Assembly: GCF_018991925.1 (NCBI RefSeq)
Contig: NW_024735503.1
Coordinates: 2,742,407-2,806,406, forward strand
Reading direction: 5' to 3'
DNA length: 64,000 nucleotides
Source of the DNA: Homarus americanus
Taxonomy: Eukaryota; Arthropoda; Malacostraca; Decapoda; Nephropidae
Below are positions 11,901 to 23,197 of this stretch, one piece after another; within the stretch, counting starts at the first letter, position 1, and each line of letters starts with the position of its first letter. Below the pieces are notes generated by a model. That model did not search any database. It had not been told where the DNA came from and saw only the letters and a program-made list of their open reading frames with translations. Position numbers and translations under genes: made by a program.

Positions 11901-13560
11901 ACAAGTTTACTCAAACCCCCGGACGTTAATTTACTCTCCAGAGAAACCAACATGTATTTTGTTTTGGTGACCTGCAGTTCTATTTGGATGTAACTCTTTC
12001 TTGTGCGCTTATGTGAAGTATTCGTCAACTGACAGTGAGTGACTACTGCTAGCGTCTCTGTATCCATCCCAACTTGTTTGAGCTTAAAAAAAAGAAAAAG
12101 ATTAAGAATATTTATAGTTAGTAAGACGAAGTGATGTTTGTTTTTAGCTGCAGTGAAACATTGTCAAGGGGGTAAACTAATCATGGTGTCCAGACCTGAA
12201 CCCAAATGTTTACACTGATTACAACGGATTTGTTTTTAGTGAGTTGGGTTATTTTCGGGAAGTGTTAGATTAGCTGTAGTTAATTTCAAGACCCAGCTCG
12301 GTATTTAGCGAGATTCCCATTAACAAAGATATGAAATACGATGAATGAAAATAAGATAAATTTTTCACGTAAATGAAACTAAAATTTTCCGTCAAGATGA
12401 AGAATTTTCATGTTTATTTTTTAATCTTCACATTTCTTGAATTCGCACATAGTGCATTTCTGAAGAAGGGCGTAACGCAGCGAAACTCGGTGACTTAACA
12501 CGGATAAAGATAGCCTTTAGAATGGCTTCAGACCTGGTGGATGCTGACATAATGGCTTTATATACCTTCCTGTCGTGTTTACAGTACCTGTAGTTGCCTC
12601 ATCACCACACCCGTCACCATCCATCACTACTGTACACAGTCCCACCACGATAACCCCTGTTGTCTCAGTATATTATTTAATAGTGATAAATATTGCACCT
12701 GTCCACCTACCGCTACAATAAAGCTTATTGATATTTGGTAAAAGGTTTTTTGTTGTATCTCAGTCATATTCCCTTTATTATCTCTATGATAGTTTATTTA
12801 ATTTTTGTTCTGTTATACAACTATCAATGTATAGGAAAGATGGAATAAAACATAAAAGATAAATTCAGGATTGGAACAGCAAATACAGATAATACAAAAA
12901 TGAAAAATTATTAATATTTGGTATTACAGTTTTACTCCTCCTGGGCCTCTGTACGGTGTTCAGTAAAAGTAAATGAATACAAATATTCAAGCTGACAGCA
13001 TAAGACTTAATGTCGCGTTTCCAAAGTTTTTTCCTTAAGCTGGACAGTAATGATGGACCAGTACCGCTCTTCTGGTGTCTGTCTCCTGTATACTGTATAT
13101 ATCCACGTGTGTCTCGCGTGTTACCGTCGGGTTCCAGTGCCAAACACACGTGTATATTTCTTGCTGACGATGGACTCGGTGCCTCTTACTTCGCAACCTA
13201 CGTGTGTACACTATACACACTCTCCCACATTCCGCCCCTCACATCCCAACTCTCAAAAGATCGAACAGTTTTATTTTCCTGTGTTCCGGCCCTCCAGTAT
13301 TCTTTATACTCCGGCACTCAGGCACTGTAGCTCTTTTGGTGGTTTATACTGACACCACCACTACATTTGTGTGTGGTTCTTCTGGCCACTGGGCTACTCT
13401 CAAGGTTAAACAGTGTTGTTATCACTGCCTTACGCTCACCAAATTTCACTAACAAAGATGATTCGGGGCTTCCACTAATGGCTTTTTATGCACCGTTTTC
13501 GTCGTTCAAGTATATGATTGTGTATACAAATAGACCGCCAGACACAGACCAGCTGACTTG
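11901..13560. other. No gene recognised; contains a hammerhead-like hairpin at 12460-12486
   Basis: At 12460-12486 'ctgaaga', a small 'gcgtaacgc' hairpin and 'gaaac' occur in that order (see findings). The 13010-13560 stretch is less AT-rich and open in several frames at once, but no frame has a recognisable motif and the overlapping frames argue against a real exon. Confidence 0.35.
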
Positions 13561-14184
13561 ATATCTAGTAAGCAGGAGCTGGCTAAGTGGCTCGTGAATA
13601 TGTTAGGGGACGCCAGCATGTCTCCAGACCCACACGTTGAGCTGGTGCCAAGGAGAGATGCGCCCTGGGACCATTCGTGTTTTACTACATAAGTTGGTAT
13701 AAAATATGTACAAGCTGTGCTATTTCACGCTGAGTAAGACATTTATTTGATATTAGTTCGTGGTATAACGGATTGAAATAACAAAAGCAAAAGGACTAAC
13801 ATACCAACCCAGACACGAGAGATCAAAATATGACACGAGGAAACAAAAGAATAATAATGCACCACAGATATACATTTACACACTAAACATCATAAGTTAC
13901 ACAAATCATGTGTCAAATAACGCGAGATATATTAATAATATGAGAACCTGATATCAATAAAACAACACTCTTTTTAAATATAATTCAATTGCGTTATATA
14001 AGGTAGACAGACGTACAGTTGGGGACATTTCAGACCAGTACACTCAGCGTAAATCCGACACCTCTAAGTTACGTGTGAGACGTGAGGTGCACACAGTAGC
14101 CTGGGACCACATAGATTAATTGATGTAGTCTGGACGCTTTTTATTCATCTAACGTGGAGTGAATAATACCTGTTCTGCATTTAC
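13561..14184. other. No gene recognised
   Basis: AT-rich DNA; nothing recognised. Confidence 0.4.
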
Positions 14185-14293
14185 CTCGTATATTACGGCA
14201 GTCGCACAACATAAATCCTCGTTACCGTCATCAGTAGCGACACCAGAAAGTTGTTCACTGTACACAACAGGCAAGACATCTTCTGGCTCTGCA
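14185..14293 (-). CDS. Exon-like copy A of a duplicated pair, function unknown
   Basis: On the minus strand the block is preceded by a T-rich run ending 'ttgttatttag' and followed by 'gag|gtaaat', both good splice-site matches. The enclosed 109 bases are open (one base plus 36 codons), beginning AEPEDVLPVVYSEQL and including GVATDDGNED. A second copy (17047-17158, same strand) has the same acceptor and donor at corresponding positions, and recognisable similarity stops within about 10-20 bases of the splice points, as expected for a duplicated exon between diverged introns. Against this, over the first 25 codons about seven of eight differences change the amino acid, so protein-level constraint is not shown. 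It may be a decayed or fast-evolving exon, or a non-coding repeat with chance splice sites. No family is recognised. Confidence 0.4.
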
Positions 14294-15592
14294 CTAAATA
14301 ACAAAACAAATAAATCTACCGCTTTATTTATCGTCAAGGAAAGTGTAAGAGACGTTAGAATAAAAGCGTAGTGCTAAGTTTTATGGAGTGTGGTGTGGGT
14401 CAAGAGTTGTGGTGGCAGCGTGTGCCTCGGATTCTGAGACAAAGTGAATATTTAGTAAAGCCAGACGCATTTCTGTCAAATCACCGAATAATTACCAAAT
14501 ATCACTTTCGTGACGGGAGATGCATCAATTCTAATCATTACACATATTTACACCATCAATATGGTATAATATATTGTTTTAGCATACAAAAAAACAAGCA
14601 TATAAGTACCATTTCTCCGCATGTAAAGGTATTTCGTCATGACTCAGGTTTGGCTCACAGTAGACATGAAGAGCATGACTTATGTCCACATAAGTAAGCA
14701 GACAGGATGCAATAATGTTGTATTTGTTTATCTCAATGACACTTCAACCAAATGTAAAATATCAGAATTCAGAGATTAAGTATTTCTAACTTAACACAAC
14801 AGTATCGCGGTGCAACTGTCCCCTATCGTCTGTCCAGCTCACAAAGGCTTCCCATCCCCTTCATCTCCTTACTTCACATCAACTCACCTTGAGGTACAGG
14901 ATGTTACGACTCCCCCGACGTACGGGAGCCAACTTTGCACTGCACACTATACATACACCATGGTGCTACATCTAGTACTCAGACACAACTACCGTTCGTC
15001 TAGCAATTGATGAAGGACGAGGATTGAAACTATAACCAAACACGAAATGTTTGCAACAGGTAGAACTGCTACCGACTGACTTACCACTGTCATTCACAGA
15101 TTAATATTAATTATAATATACAGTTTGACAGCTTCCTGGGTATGCTTTTATCGTAAATTACATTATGTAAATAGAATCAAATACACCCGTTATGTATTCG
15201 GCCATGAAAGTCAGTCATAAAATAACACCATAGTGAGTCTCCTGTCTCCCCCTCCCCCTCTATCGCCCCTGGATTACTTAAGAGTTACACAAGAAAAATA
15301 AATAAATATGCCACTCTAATATGCGGTAACACGTTCAAAGCATAATTTGCGTTTGCCCTTAACCCTCTCCCATCTCTCTGGCCCCGAACTCCCTTAAAAT
15401 TTAGGTCGGTTTTAATCTGTATGTGACATCATTCTTTACAGACGGTGGTCATTACTCTTATACTGAAGTTCCTTCACCATAATATTATGTACAGGAAGTC
15501 AAGTATATGTCTTGTGAGATAAAGAGGACAAAAGTTACTGACATTTTCATAAGAATCACACTATGGTTACTTTATTGCCCTTTTTTGTGTAG
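14294..15592. other. No gene recognised
   Basis: AT-rich DNA with a chance plus-strand open frame at 14371-14697. No motif or paired splice signal is seen. Confidence 0.4.
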
Positions 15593-15675
15593 CTCACTTC
15601 TGGGTCGTGTAGATCCTATTGCATGTTGTGTTGACATTCTTGGTGGCTGCCGGGCTCGGTTGGCAGTGCGATATG
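15593..15675 (+). CDS. Candidate small internal exon, function unknown
   Basis: Seen: a strong pyrimidine tract ending 'gcccttttttgtgtag' immediately precedes base 15593, and the block ends 'gatatg' followed by 'gtgaggg', a good donor match. The 83 bases are open in the frame reading SLLGRVDPIACCVDIL then GGCRARLAVRYG. The alternation of hydrophobic residues in the second half resembles a beta-strand pair. It faintly recalls MBT-type repeats, where a P-x-x-x-CC/CV start precedes a G-R-L-x-L-R-Y end, but that is weak pattern memory and not an assignment. The exon would start in phase 2 and end in phase 1. A plus-strand gene here would run opposite to the exon-like pair on either side. Confidence 0.33.
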
Positions 15676-16159
15676 GTGAGGGTTTTTTTCAAATTTTATA
15701 CACTCACGAAAATATTCTTGAACGCTATAAGCACCATGCAATCTGAAAAATGAACGAAGAATCTGAAACCATTCCAAGATGACAAGCCCCATTCTACTCA
15801 TTCTCACATCCATCGTGCCCAGGTGTTCAAGAAGTTGTTGTTGAGAGAGTACTTCAAAAAATAGTTAAGGAGGATCTATGAAAAACGAGTCTAGTGTATG
15901 CTGGCTGCTTTAAACAAGAGTATTCACACAACAATACTGGTTTCATATTATTCAGTAAAACTTCAACAATCCTTGAAAGTTCGTGGGACTGTTGAAGGCT
16001 GAGATTATTGTCTTGTTCATGATGAAAGAGAACAAAAAGCTGTGATTTCCACTTCATTTAACAAAGGAGAAATCAATGAAAAGTATCCATGAATACGAAT
16101 GACTGAGAACGCTTAAGAGTTATCTGGTTTGGACAATAAACCTCAGATAGATCACTAAC
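15676..16159. other. No gene recognised
   Basis: A chance minus-strand open frame at 15854-16057 without motifs; nothing else. Confidence 0.4.
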
Positions 16160-16506
16160 AGGATCACAGTTGCATAGAACAGCTACAGGGAACAGCTACA
16201 GGGAACAGCACCATCACTCAACATAAAGATCACAGCTACAGGGAACAGCACCATCAAGCACTCACAATAAAGATCACAGCTACAGGGAACAGTACCATCA
16301 AACATTCACCACAAAGATCACAGCTACAGGGAACATCACCATCAAACACTCACCATAAAGATCACAGCTACGGGAAACAGCACCATCAAACACTCACCAT
16401 AAAGATCACAGCAACGGGAAACAGCACCATCACTCACCATGAAGATCACAGCTACAGGAAAACAGCACCATCATTCACCATAAAGATCACAGCTATAGGG
16501 GACAGA
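16160..16506. repeat. Minisatellite, about 44-bp unit, about 7-8 copies
   Basis: Repeated core 'aaagatcacagctacaggga' followed by 'acagcaccatcaaacactca'-like sequence, with internal deletions shortening some units. The left edge repeats 'aacagctacaggg' at a shorter spacing. Confidence 0.92.
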
Positions 16507-17046
16507 GCTACGGGCCAGATATGTTATTCATGGTGTCATCTGAGGACCTTATGCGCTCGTTTGAGGCTATTGATCACTGGAAGCGTATATGATTAACAAC
16601 ATTCTCTCTACAAAAATTGTAAATTGCCTCTCGCCGCCATTAATACAGAACTGTGTTTTCTGGTCATTACGTATCATAAATAACTAACTACATTATTAAA
16701 ATTTTTGGCGTGTAGTTTATTATCATTTGTTAGTAATGATGAAAATACATGCGTGTGTGTTAAACAAAGGCCATTAAGTGATGACAGGTGGTTACGCCTC
16801 GACAGTGATAGTGAGAGATGAAAATGTGTAATGATTTATACATCCACTAACTGTTCACTTAACTCGTTGAGTGTTATTAAGTTCTTAACTCAATTTGCAA
16901 TTAACCAAATAATGCGGTGGTTGTGATTATACAATGTAAATAAACGAATAAAAGTGATTAGACAGAGAACAAAGAAGAAAAAACAAAAGAAATTACTAAG
17001 TTAATGTTATTGTGAGGAGAAAAGTGGTATTTTATTTGTGTGTTAC
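16507..17046. other. No gene recognised
   Basis: AT-rich DNA; nothing recognised. Confidence 0.4.
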
Positions 17047-17158
17047 CTCGTTGTGTATTTTGACAGTCTCACTACTGAAATACTCGTCACCGTCATCAGT
17101 AACGACACCAGGAAGTTGTTCACTGGACACAACATGCAAGACATACTCTGGCTCTTCA
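17047..17158 (-). CDS. Exon-like copy B of a duplicated pair, function unknown
   Basis: The homologue of the 14185-14293 block, on the same strand about 2.9 kb away. On the minus strand it follows 'tttgtcatttag' and ends 'aacgag|gtaaca'. It is open for one base plus 37 codons, beginning EEPEYVLHVVSSEQL and including GVVTDDGDEY. It is one codon longer than copy A, with the last 11-12 codons strongly diverged. Maintained splice-site context at both edges is the main support for exon identity; the excess of amino-acid-changing differences is the main objection. On the plus strand both copies also share a frame ending at the same stop position, so strand is not settled by sequence alone. Confidence 0.4.
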
Positions 17159-17999
17159 CTAAATGACAAACCAAATATGTAAAGCGCCGAAACATCACCT
17201 CTCCACGTTCTCAAACTTCTCAGTATGGGCCGGGAAGCGTCAACACAGCCCGCAGGCTAGTTGTTAATTTAACTTATCATCTATGAATTAAGCTATTATG
17301 TATACTCTAAGCGAAGATCTGGTTAGTTCATCATAATGTTAAAATGACATAGTTACAGTAGAAGTGGATAATATACAGTATATTGTCGTAAAATGCGATA
17401 TAGAGTTTTGTTGGAATGACTGTACGCTTCGTTACCACAAATAAAATGGATAAAGCGATTGAGTTTACTGCAGGTCGTTTCATCTCGGGTGAGAGTTTGT
17501 AAAGATAGTGATTTTTTCCCGCAGGAGTTTTCATGGTTTCAGTTTTCCTTGGTGGTGATTTTATCCCAGCCTGTGAGAGCAACAAGAGCAAGGTGCACTG
17601 GACTGTGTTGTGTGGTGGTGGGCAATGGGAGCAATGCTTTCCAGAATTCTTCTTCAGTTCTAAGATTACTTATCAGTTAAAATAATAAGTTATATGCAAT
17701 AATTATTATTATTCAGGAAACTTTTCTTGTGGTAACTTGTGGTATTAACTAGTGCCGTGGCTGCCAAACTTTATTGGGTCATTATTACCCGTTTTTCCCC
17801 TGGCTGCCATCATGAGGACTCCACCCTACCTAATTCCAATAGTAACATATGCAGGTATTTATACAAGTGTTCTCTATATATCTTACGAAGTTCTCATGGG
17901 AAATGAAATAAACACTGAATAAAATAATATAAAACACTATTGTAATATGAAACACAATTAACTCAGTGTCTTGGTAGTAAAATGTGGAGGTGAAGAGCG

Positions 18000-18001
<2 letters not shown>
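17159..18001. other. No gene recognised
   Basis: AT-rich unique-looking DNA with a chance frame at 17459-17680. Confidence 0.4.

Positions 18002-18056
<55 letters not shown>
18002..18056. repeat. (CA)n microsatellite
   Basis: About 27 uninterrupted CA units. Confidence 0.97.
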
Positions 18057-18059
<3 letters not shown>

Positions 18060-18172
18060 TACTGACACAGCCATAAAATAAATTGATGAGGGCCAACAAC
18101 AACAAAAAAAGAGGAAAATTAACCAAATTCTCGTTGTTTGAAGAATGACCCGTGAACTACAACCATCAGAGG

Positions 18173-18950
18173 CACCATCCTCCATCACGTGACCTGGGGC
18201 GCTAACCTCCATCACGTGATCAGGGGCGGCAACCTCCATCACGTGACCAGGGGCACCATCCTCCATCACGTGACCAGGGCGCTAACCTCCATCACGTGAT
18301 CAGGGGCCCATCCTCCATCACGTGATCAGGGCACCATCCATCACGTGACCAGGGGCGCTAACCTCCATCACTTGATCAGGGTCGCCAAGCTTCATCACGT
18401 GATCAGGGGCACCATCCTCCATCACGTGATCAGGGCACCATCCTCCATCACGTGACCTGGGGCGCTAACCTCCATCACGTGATCAGGGGCGGCAACCTCC
18501 ATCACGTGATCAGGGGCGCCAAGCTTCATCACGTGATCAGGGGCACCATCCTCCATCACGTGATCAGGGGCGCTAACCTCCATCACGTGATCAGGGGCGG
18601 CAACCTCCATCACGTGATCAGGGGCGCCTCCATCACGTGATCAGAAGCTTCATCACGTGATCAGGGGCACTTCATCACGTGATCCACCATCCTCCATCAC
18701 GTGACCAGGGGCGCTAACCTCCATCACGTGATCAGGGGCGGCAACCTCCATCACGTGATCAGGGGCGGCAACCTCCATCACGTGATCAGGGGCGCCAAGC
18801 TTCATCACGTGATCAGGGGCACCATCCTCCATCACGTGATCAGGGGCGCCAAGCTTCATACCGCGGTCAGTAGAGCCAGGCACCATATCGCGGTCAGGGG
18901 AGCCAAGCTCCACACCGCGTCAGGAGAACCAGCCTCTATTACAAACTCAG
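18173..18950. repeat. Minisatellite, about 27-bp unit, more than 20 copies, each with TCACGTGA
   Basis: The unit has the core 'cctccatcacgtgatcaggg' followed by 'gcggcaa', 'gcgctaa', 'gcaccat' or 'gcgccaag'. Almost every copy retains the 8-base palindrome TCACGTGA, an E-box of the CACGTG class. The right end (18861-18950) degenerates to 'ccgcggtcagg' and 'accgcgtcagg' variants in which the E-box is lost. Met-Glu-Val-Ala-Pro-Asp open frames on the minus strand and Asn-Leu-His-His frames on the plus strand are artefacts of the 9-codon period. Confidence 0.95.
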
Positions 18951-19070
18951 GGATGAGTGAGTGGAATAGAGTGTTGAACGAACTGAAACATATTGAAAAA
19001 TATCCCAACTGACACTCACCCACAGGGCCATATTTTTTTTTTATAAAAGAGTTCCCGTAGTTTTGTATTT

Positions 19071-19266
19071 AACACACACACACACACACACAGGCACACA
19101 CACACACACGCACGCACACACACACGCATGCACACACACACGCATGCACACACACACACGCATGCACGAACGCACACACACACGCATGCACGAACGCACA
19201 CACACACACACACGCACGCACACACACGCACACACACACACGCACGCACACACGCATGCACGCACG

Positions 19267-19319
<53 letters not shown>
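19071..19319. repeat. Compound (CA)n with CG and CATG substitutions
   Basis: About 250 bases of CA-based repeat broken by 'cgcacgca', 'cgcatgcac' and 'cgaacgc' blocks, ending in a pure (CA)n run. Open frames here are artefacts. Confidence 0.95.
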
Positions 19320-19321
<2 letters not shown>

Positions 19322-20300
19322 TCGTGCAAAATATATTTTTCCCCATATCTGGAATATTATGAAATATACTTGGTTGTGCAATGGGGGTAGCGGGAAGTTT
19401 AATAAGAATAAAATAAACAGAGAAACAGTAATCCACTCATAGTATACAATGTAGCTTTCATCAACGTACTTTGTAAATTGCCTTGTTTACTTTACAGTTT
19501 GTTTTTGGTGGAGTAGACTCACGGTTACCGAGTCCATCCAATCTCTTCGGTACACAAGGACGTGGCGTCGTCCATTTTACTTGAGAGAATTCACCTCCCT
19601 CTCTCATCTCTTATCGAGTGATCAAATCTCTACCTAGACCGTCGTTATGAATATTCATTTTGCCAGTATTCCCAATCTTCCGTCTTTCAATCTCATTTTC
19701 TTCCTCCAATCCCATTACTCTTCACCTCTATACCCGACAATGGATATAATCATATTTCCTGCTGATTTCAAGTTTAATAAAGTTCTTACACACACCCGCT
19801 TTATCTTCCCTGAACTTCACCCCCGATATTGCCGCTCGCTTGCCATCACTCTCGTGTTAATTTACCAGGCAATCTGGACAGAGATTAATTTTGACGCAGG
19901 ATATTTTCCAACAGTTTTTTCATCACACAGTTTCTACCCGCAGATAATGAAGTTTCTTTTACATCAGTGACTTATCTTTTGTTATTTACACACGTACAGT
20001 CTTTATAATGGCCGAGAAGTCAAACCAAAGTGTGGAAAAATATTGATATGGCCAAGGGAAGCGAGACGACAGTGAGCAGATCATAAAGGCAGATTAAAAC
20101 TATAGACAAAAGTGATATAATAAGACTCAGTAAAAACCAAATACAAAGACAAAAGTTTGAAATCAGGAAGATCTTACCACTCATAATGGAACCCAGATGT
20201 AACCATTTGACCAATCCCTCACAATACACCTGAAACATTTTATTAAATGATTTTATAGTACTATAAAATCTCGAGCAAAAATCCCAGATGTTCGAAATCG
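19320..20300. other. No gene recognised
   Basis: AT-rich DNA with a chance plus-strand frame at 19647-19970. No motif is seen. Confidence 0.4.
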
Positions 20301-20375
20301 TGAGCGAGACTCAAGCTCCCGAGAGCGAGACCCAAGCATCTGAGAGCGAGACCCAAGCACCTGAGAGCGAGACCT
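20301..20375. repeat. Minisatellite, 21-bp unit, about 3.5 copies
   Basis: Repeated 'gagagcgagacccaagca' with 'tct' or 'cct' at the end. The first unit is diverged. Confidence 0.9.
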
Positions 20376-22042
20376 GGAAAAAAAGTATCGAGACCGACAT
20401 CACTGACTCATTTCTATTAGATGTATAATTGAGATCTTTGTTTATAAGACTTCTTTGTTTCCTTTGTGGAGGACAAATGTAATAATATAACAGAATCTTT
20501 ACAACTCTCTGACCCTGATCTGTATCGTGTCTTCTCTACTCTCCTCCAATTGTTCTTCTGTAGAGCGAGAAAAAAATATTTATAATTCTAAAAAGGTACA
20601 CCGTAAAATACTTTATCCAAGATAAAACATAATACCATTCAGGCACACACAACTTGTCATCCTACTACGACCAACATCCTATAATAATCAAATCAGGAAA
20701 AATAAATCCCCACTCATCTTGGAAAAGTAGCATTCATCCCTAAAGACGCAAAGTAATCACACAAGTAAAGGTAAAATGGATAATTCTCTCACCTGTAATA
20801 ACATCTTTCACTCCATCTACAACAACAAATTTCACTCAGCTTAGGATAACATTATTTTCAGCTAAACCAACGTCATTCATTCCAGGAGTGTTACGTCTAT
20901 TTCTTGCAAGCTACGAGAGTTTCAGCACAGCACAACACAGCATAGCACTAGTATTTCTGGCCTCAGGCCTTGGTCACTGAATCTCATTAGGAGTCACTGC
21001 AATCCCTCGTCATATAACTTAGAAAAACTTTCCATGTGCTCTATCGGGGAACCAATACTCTCTATCACTTGGTATTACTGTAGCTGAGGTACAATTAAGG
21101 TCTGTTTCGATTTTTATAATTTATAATAAGCTTAACGTAACCTGCCACATTATTACTTAGGTAAGATGGAAGCCTGTGACAAGAAAAATCACCATCAAGA
21201 ATGTTTTCAATCCTATGATCACGAAATACGAATCTGCTGACGTGTGGGGAAACATGTTGTTGGTGACACGAATCGAGATAATAGCTTCTCCTGTTAACAT
21301 TAAAGAACACCTAAGAACTTGTTCACCATGAACAAACTGTAGTAATAGGATAAAGAAGATATCACTGGATATACCAAAACAAATATTTACTTTATCCAAC
21401 AAAAGTGTGTAACTCTGTGTGTATTAGTGCGAGGTAGTCGTTTGGCACGAGCGTGTGTGTTGGGGCGTATTAGCACTACAGAAGGCAATCAGTCATTCAC
21501 AAATTTAATCATCAGTTTGTTCTTAAGATGCTAAACTTAAACTGAGGCGTTACAAGGGAAATAAATTAAAGAGATAAGAAGCCACTCGAGGGAATTCTCT
21601 AAAGACAAGTAGGCGGGAACCTGGGAGTGCTTTTAAAGCCAAACGCCCTCCCACCCCGTATTAAGACGCCGCGCGCCCATTAAAAATAATGCAAGATTTT
21701 TTTGCTTCAATTCTCCATTAAAATATTCAGTGACAATATATATATATATATAGTCACTGACTATTTTATGGAAACTTGAAACACACACTCGAGTTTGTGT
21801 AATCTTTTATTGATGCGGAAAATTAAATTACCATCCACAGTGCACAAGTTGCTGCACACATCCACAAGCATGATATGGTGAATTACCTAGTCCTTCCGTG
21901 CATGTTATTGTTTATACGTGATGATGCAACTTCCTTGTGTTGAAGTTGGCTTACTGAGTTTACGGCACAAATATCGAAAACATTATTGCTCTCTAGTCTG
22001 TAATAGTTTTTTCTTCACTACAGAGTTTTGACTCATTTACCT
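20376..22042. other. No gene recognised
   Basis: AT-rich DNA. A short (TA)9 occurs at about 21738-21752. Minus-strand open frames at 21095-21402 show no motif. Confidence 0.4.
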
Positions 22043-22322
22043 TTCTGGTGGTTCTGCATATATCGTCTGGTGGTACTGTATAATTATGTCGTCTGGTGGT
22101 ACTATATAATTATGTCGTCTGGTGGTACTGTATAATTATATCATCTGGTGGTACTGTATAATTATGTCGTCTGGTGGTACTGTATAATTATATCATCTGG
22201 TGGTACTGTATAATTATGTCGTCTGGTGGTACTGTATAATTATGTCGTCTGGTGGTACTATATAATTATGTCGTCTGGTGGTACTGTATAATTATGTCGT
22301 CTGGTGGTACTGTATAATTATA
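22043..22322. repeat. Minisatellite, 26-bp unit, 10 copies plus a diverged one
   Basis: Ten near-identical units containing 'ctggtggtactgtataatta' (22063-22322) after a diverged edge copy. Variation is limited to three positions (tcg/tca, gtata/atata, attatg/attata), and the variants alternate in short blocks, which suggests slippage or unequal exchange of multi-unit segments. Confidence 0.95.
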
Positions 22323-22857
22323 TCGCCCCAAGTTTATGCACCTTGGTAATTCTATTTATCACGGACCTCCGGATGTCTGTCTGTCGTTTGTTAATATCTA
22401 TTCCAGCAATAGCTTCAAAACGGATGACTTTAGGGACCTGAACATTTAGATCATGAAAATATATATAGATAAATAGTTTCATACAAAACCTAACCAAATC
22501 TGACCAAACCTAACCTAACCTCGGCTCACCTAACGTAATCTCCTTTATGTATATTTTTGCTATCTCATAATAGTAAACGACACATTAAATAAAAGAGCAC
22601 ATTTTAAAACATACGAATAAATTTCCTTGGCGTTATTTTCTAGGTTCTATGTACAATAAGTTTCAGGTCGTATGATAACTTTTCTACTCTTTTTTTTTTG
22701 TAACAGACAACAAAGTAAATTGAAATTAATTAATGAGAAAGCAGATAAACTTTTTCTGGGTCTTACTTTGTCTCTGAAAATTGTTGACGTCATTACCGTT
22801 TAATTGCTTAACAAGCTTTGAGATATGACACAATATTTTCAATTTGACCTGAGGAAC
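22323..22857. other. AT-rich DNA with a CCTAA-type tract
   Basis: A short CCTAA-like tract lies at 22487-22540 ('aaacctaacctaacctcgg'). The rest is unremarkable. Confidence 0.5.
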
Positions 22858-23197
22858 TACACATGTAGGAGGAACACATGCAGGAGGAACACATGTAGGA
22901 GGAACACATGTGGGAAGTACACATGTAGGAAGTACACATGTAGGAGGAGCACATGTAGGAGGGACACATGTAGGAGGAACACATGTAGGAGGAGCACATG
23001 TAGGAGGAACACATGTAGGAGGAACACATGTAGGAGGAACACATGTAGGAGGGACACATGTAGGAGGGACACAAGTAGGAGGGACACATGTAGGAGGGAC
23101 ACATGTAGGAGGGCCACATGTAGGAGGGACACATGTAGGAGGGACACAAGTAGGAGGGACACATGTAGGAGGGCCACAATATGTAGGAAGGCCACAA
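22858..23197. repeat. Minisatellite, 15-bp unit, about 22 copies
   Basis: The unit is 'acatgtaggaggaac', with variants 'gggacac', 'gaagtac' and 'gagcac' and two copies spelled 'acaagt'. The unit holds the palindrome ACATGT. Because 15 is a multiple of three and the unit has no stop in any frame, long open frames occur on both strands (for example a minus-strand Cys-Val-Pro-Pro-Thr repeat at 22726-23217); these are not supported as genes. Confidence 0.95.

Noticed and set aside
13010..13561. Cluster of overlapping plus-strand frames as a coding region
   Set aside because: Three frames and the opposite strand are open together, which fits composition rather than coding.
18173..18950. CRISPR-like array with palindromic repeats
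   Set aside because: The palindromes recur every 27 bp but the intervening sequence is the same few variants, not unique spacers.
21157..21402. Possible third copy of the duplicated exon-like block (minus strand, 'ggtgaacaagttct')
   Set aside because: Only a short 'gtgaacaa' word is shared, with no alignable splice context.
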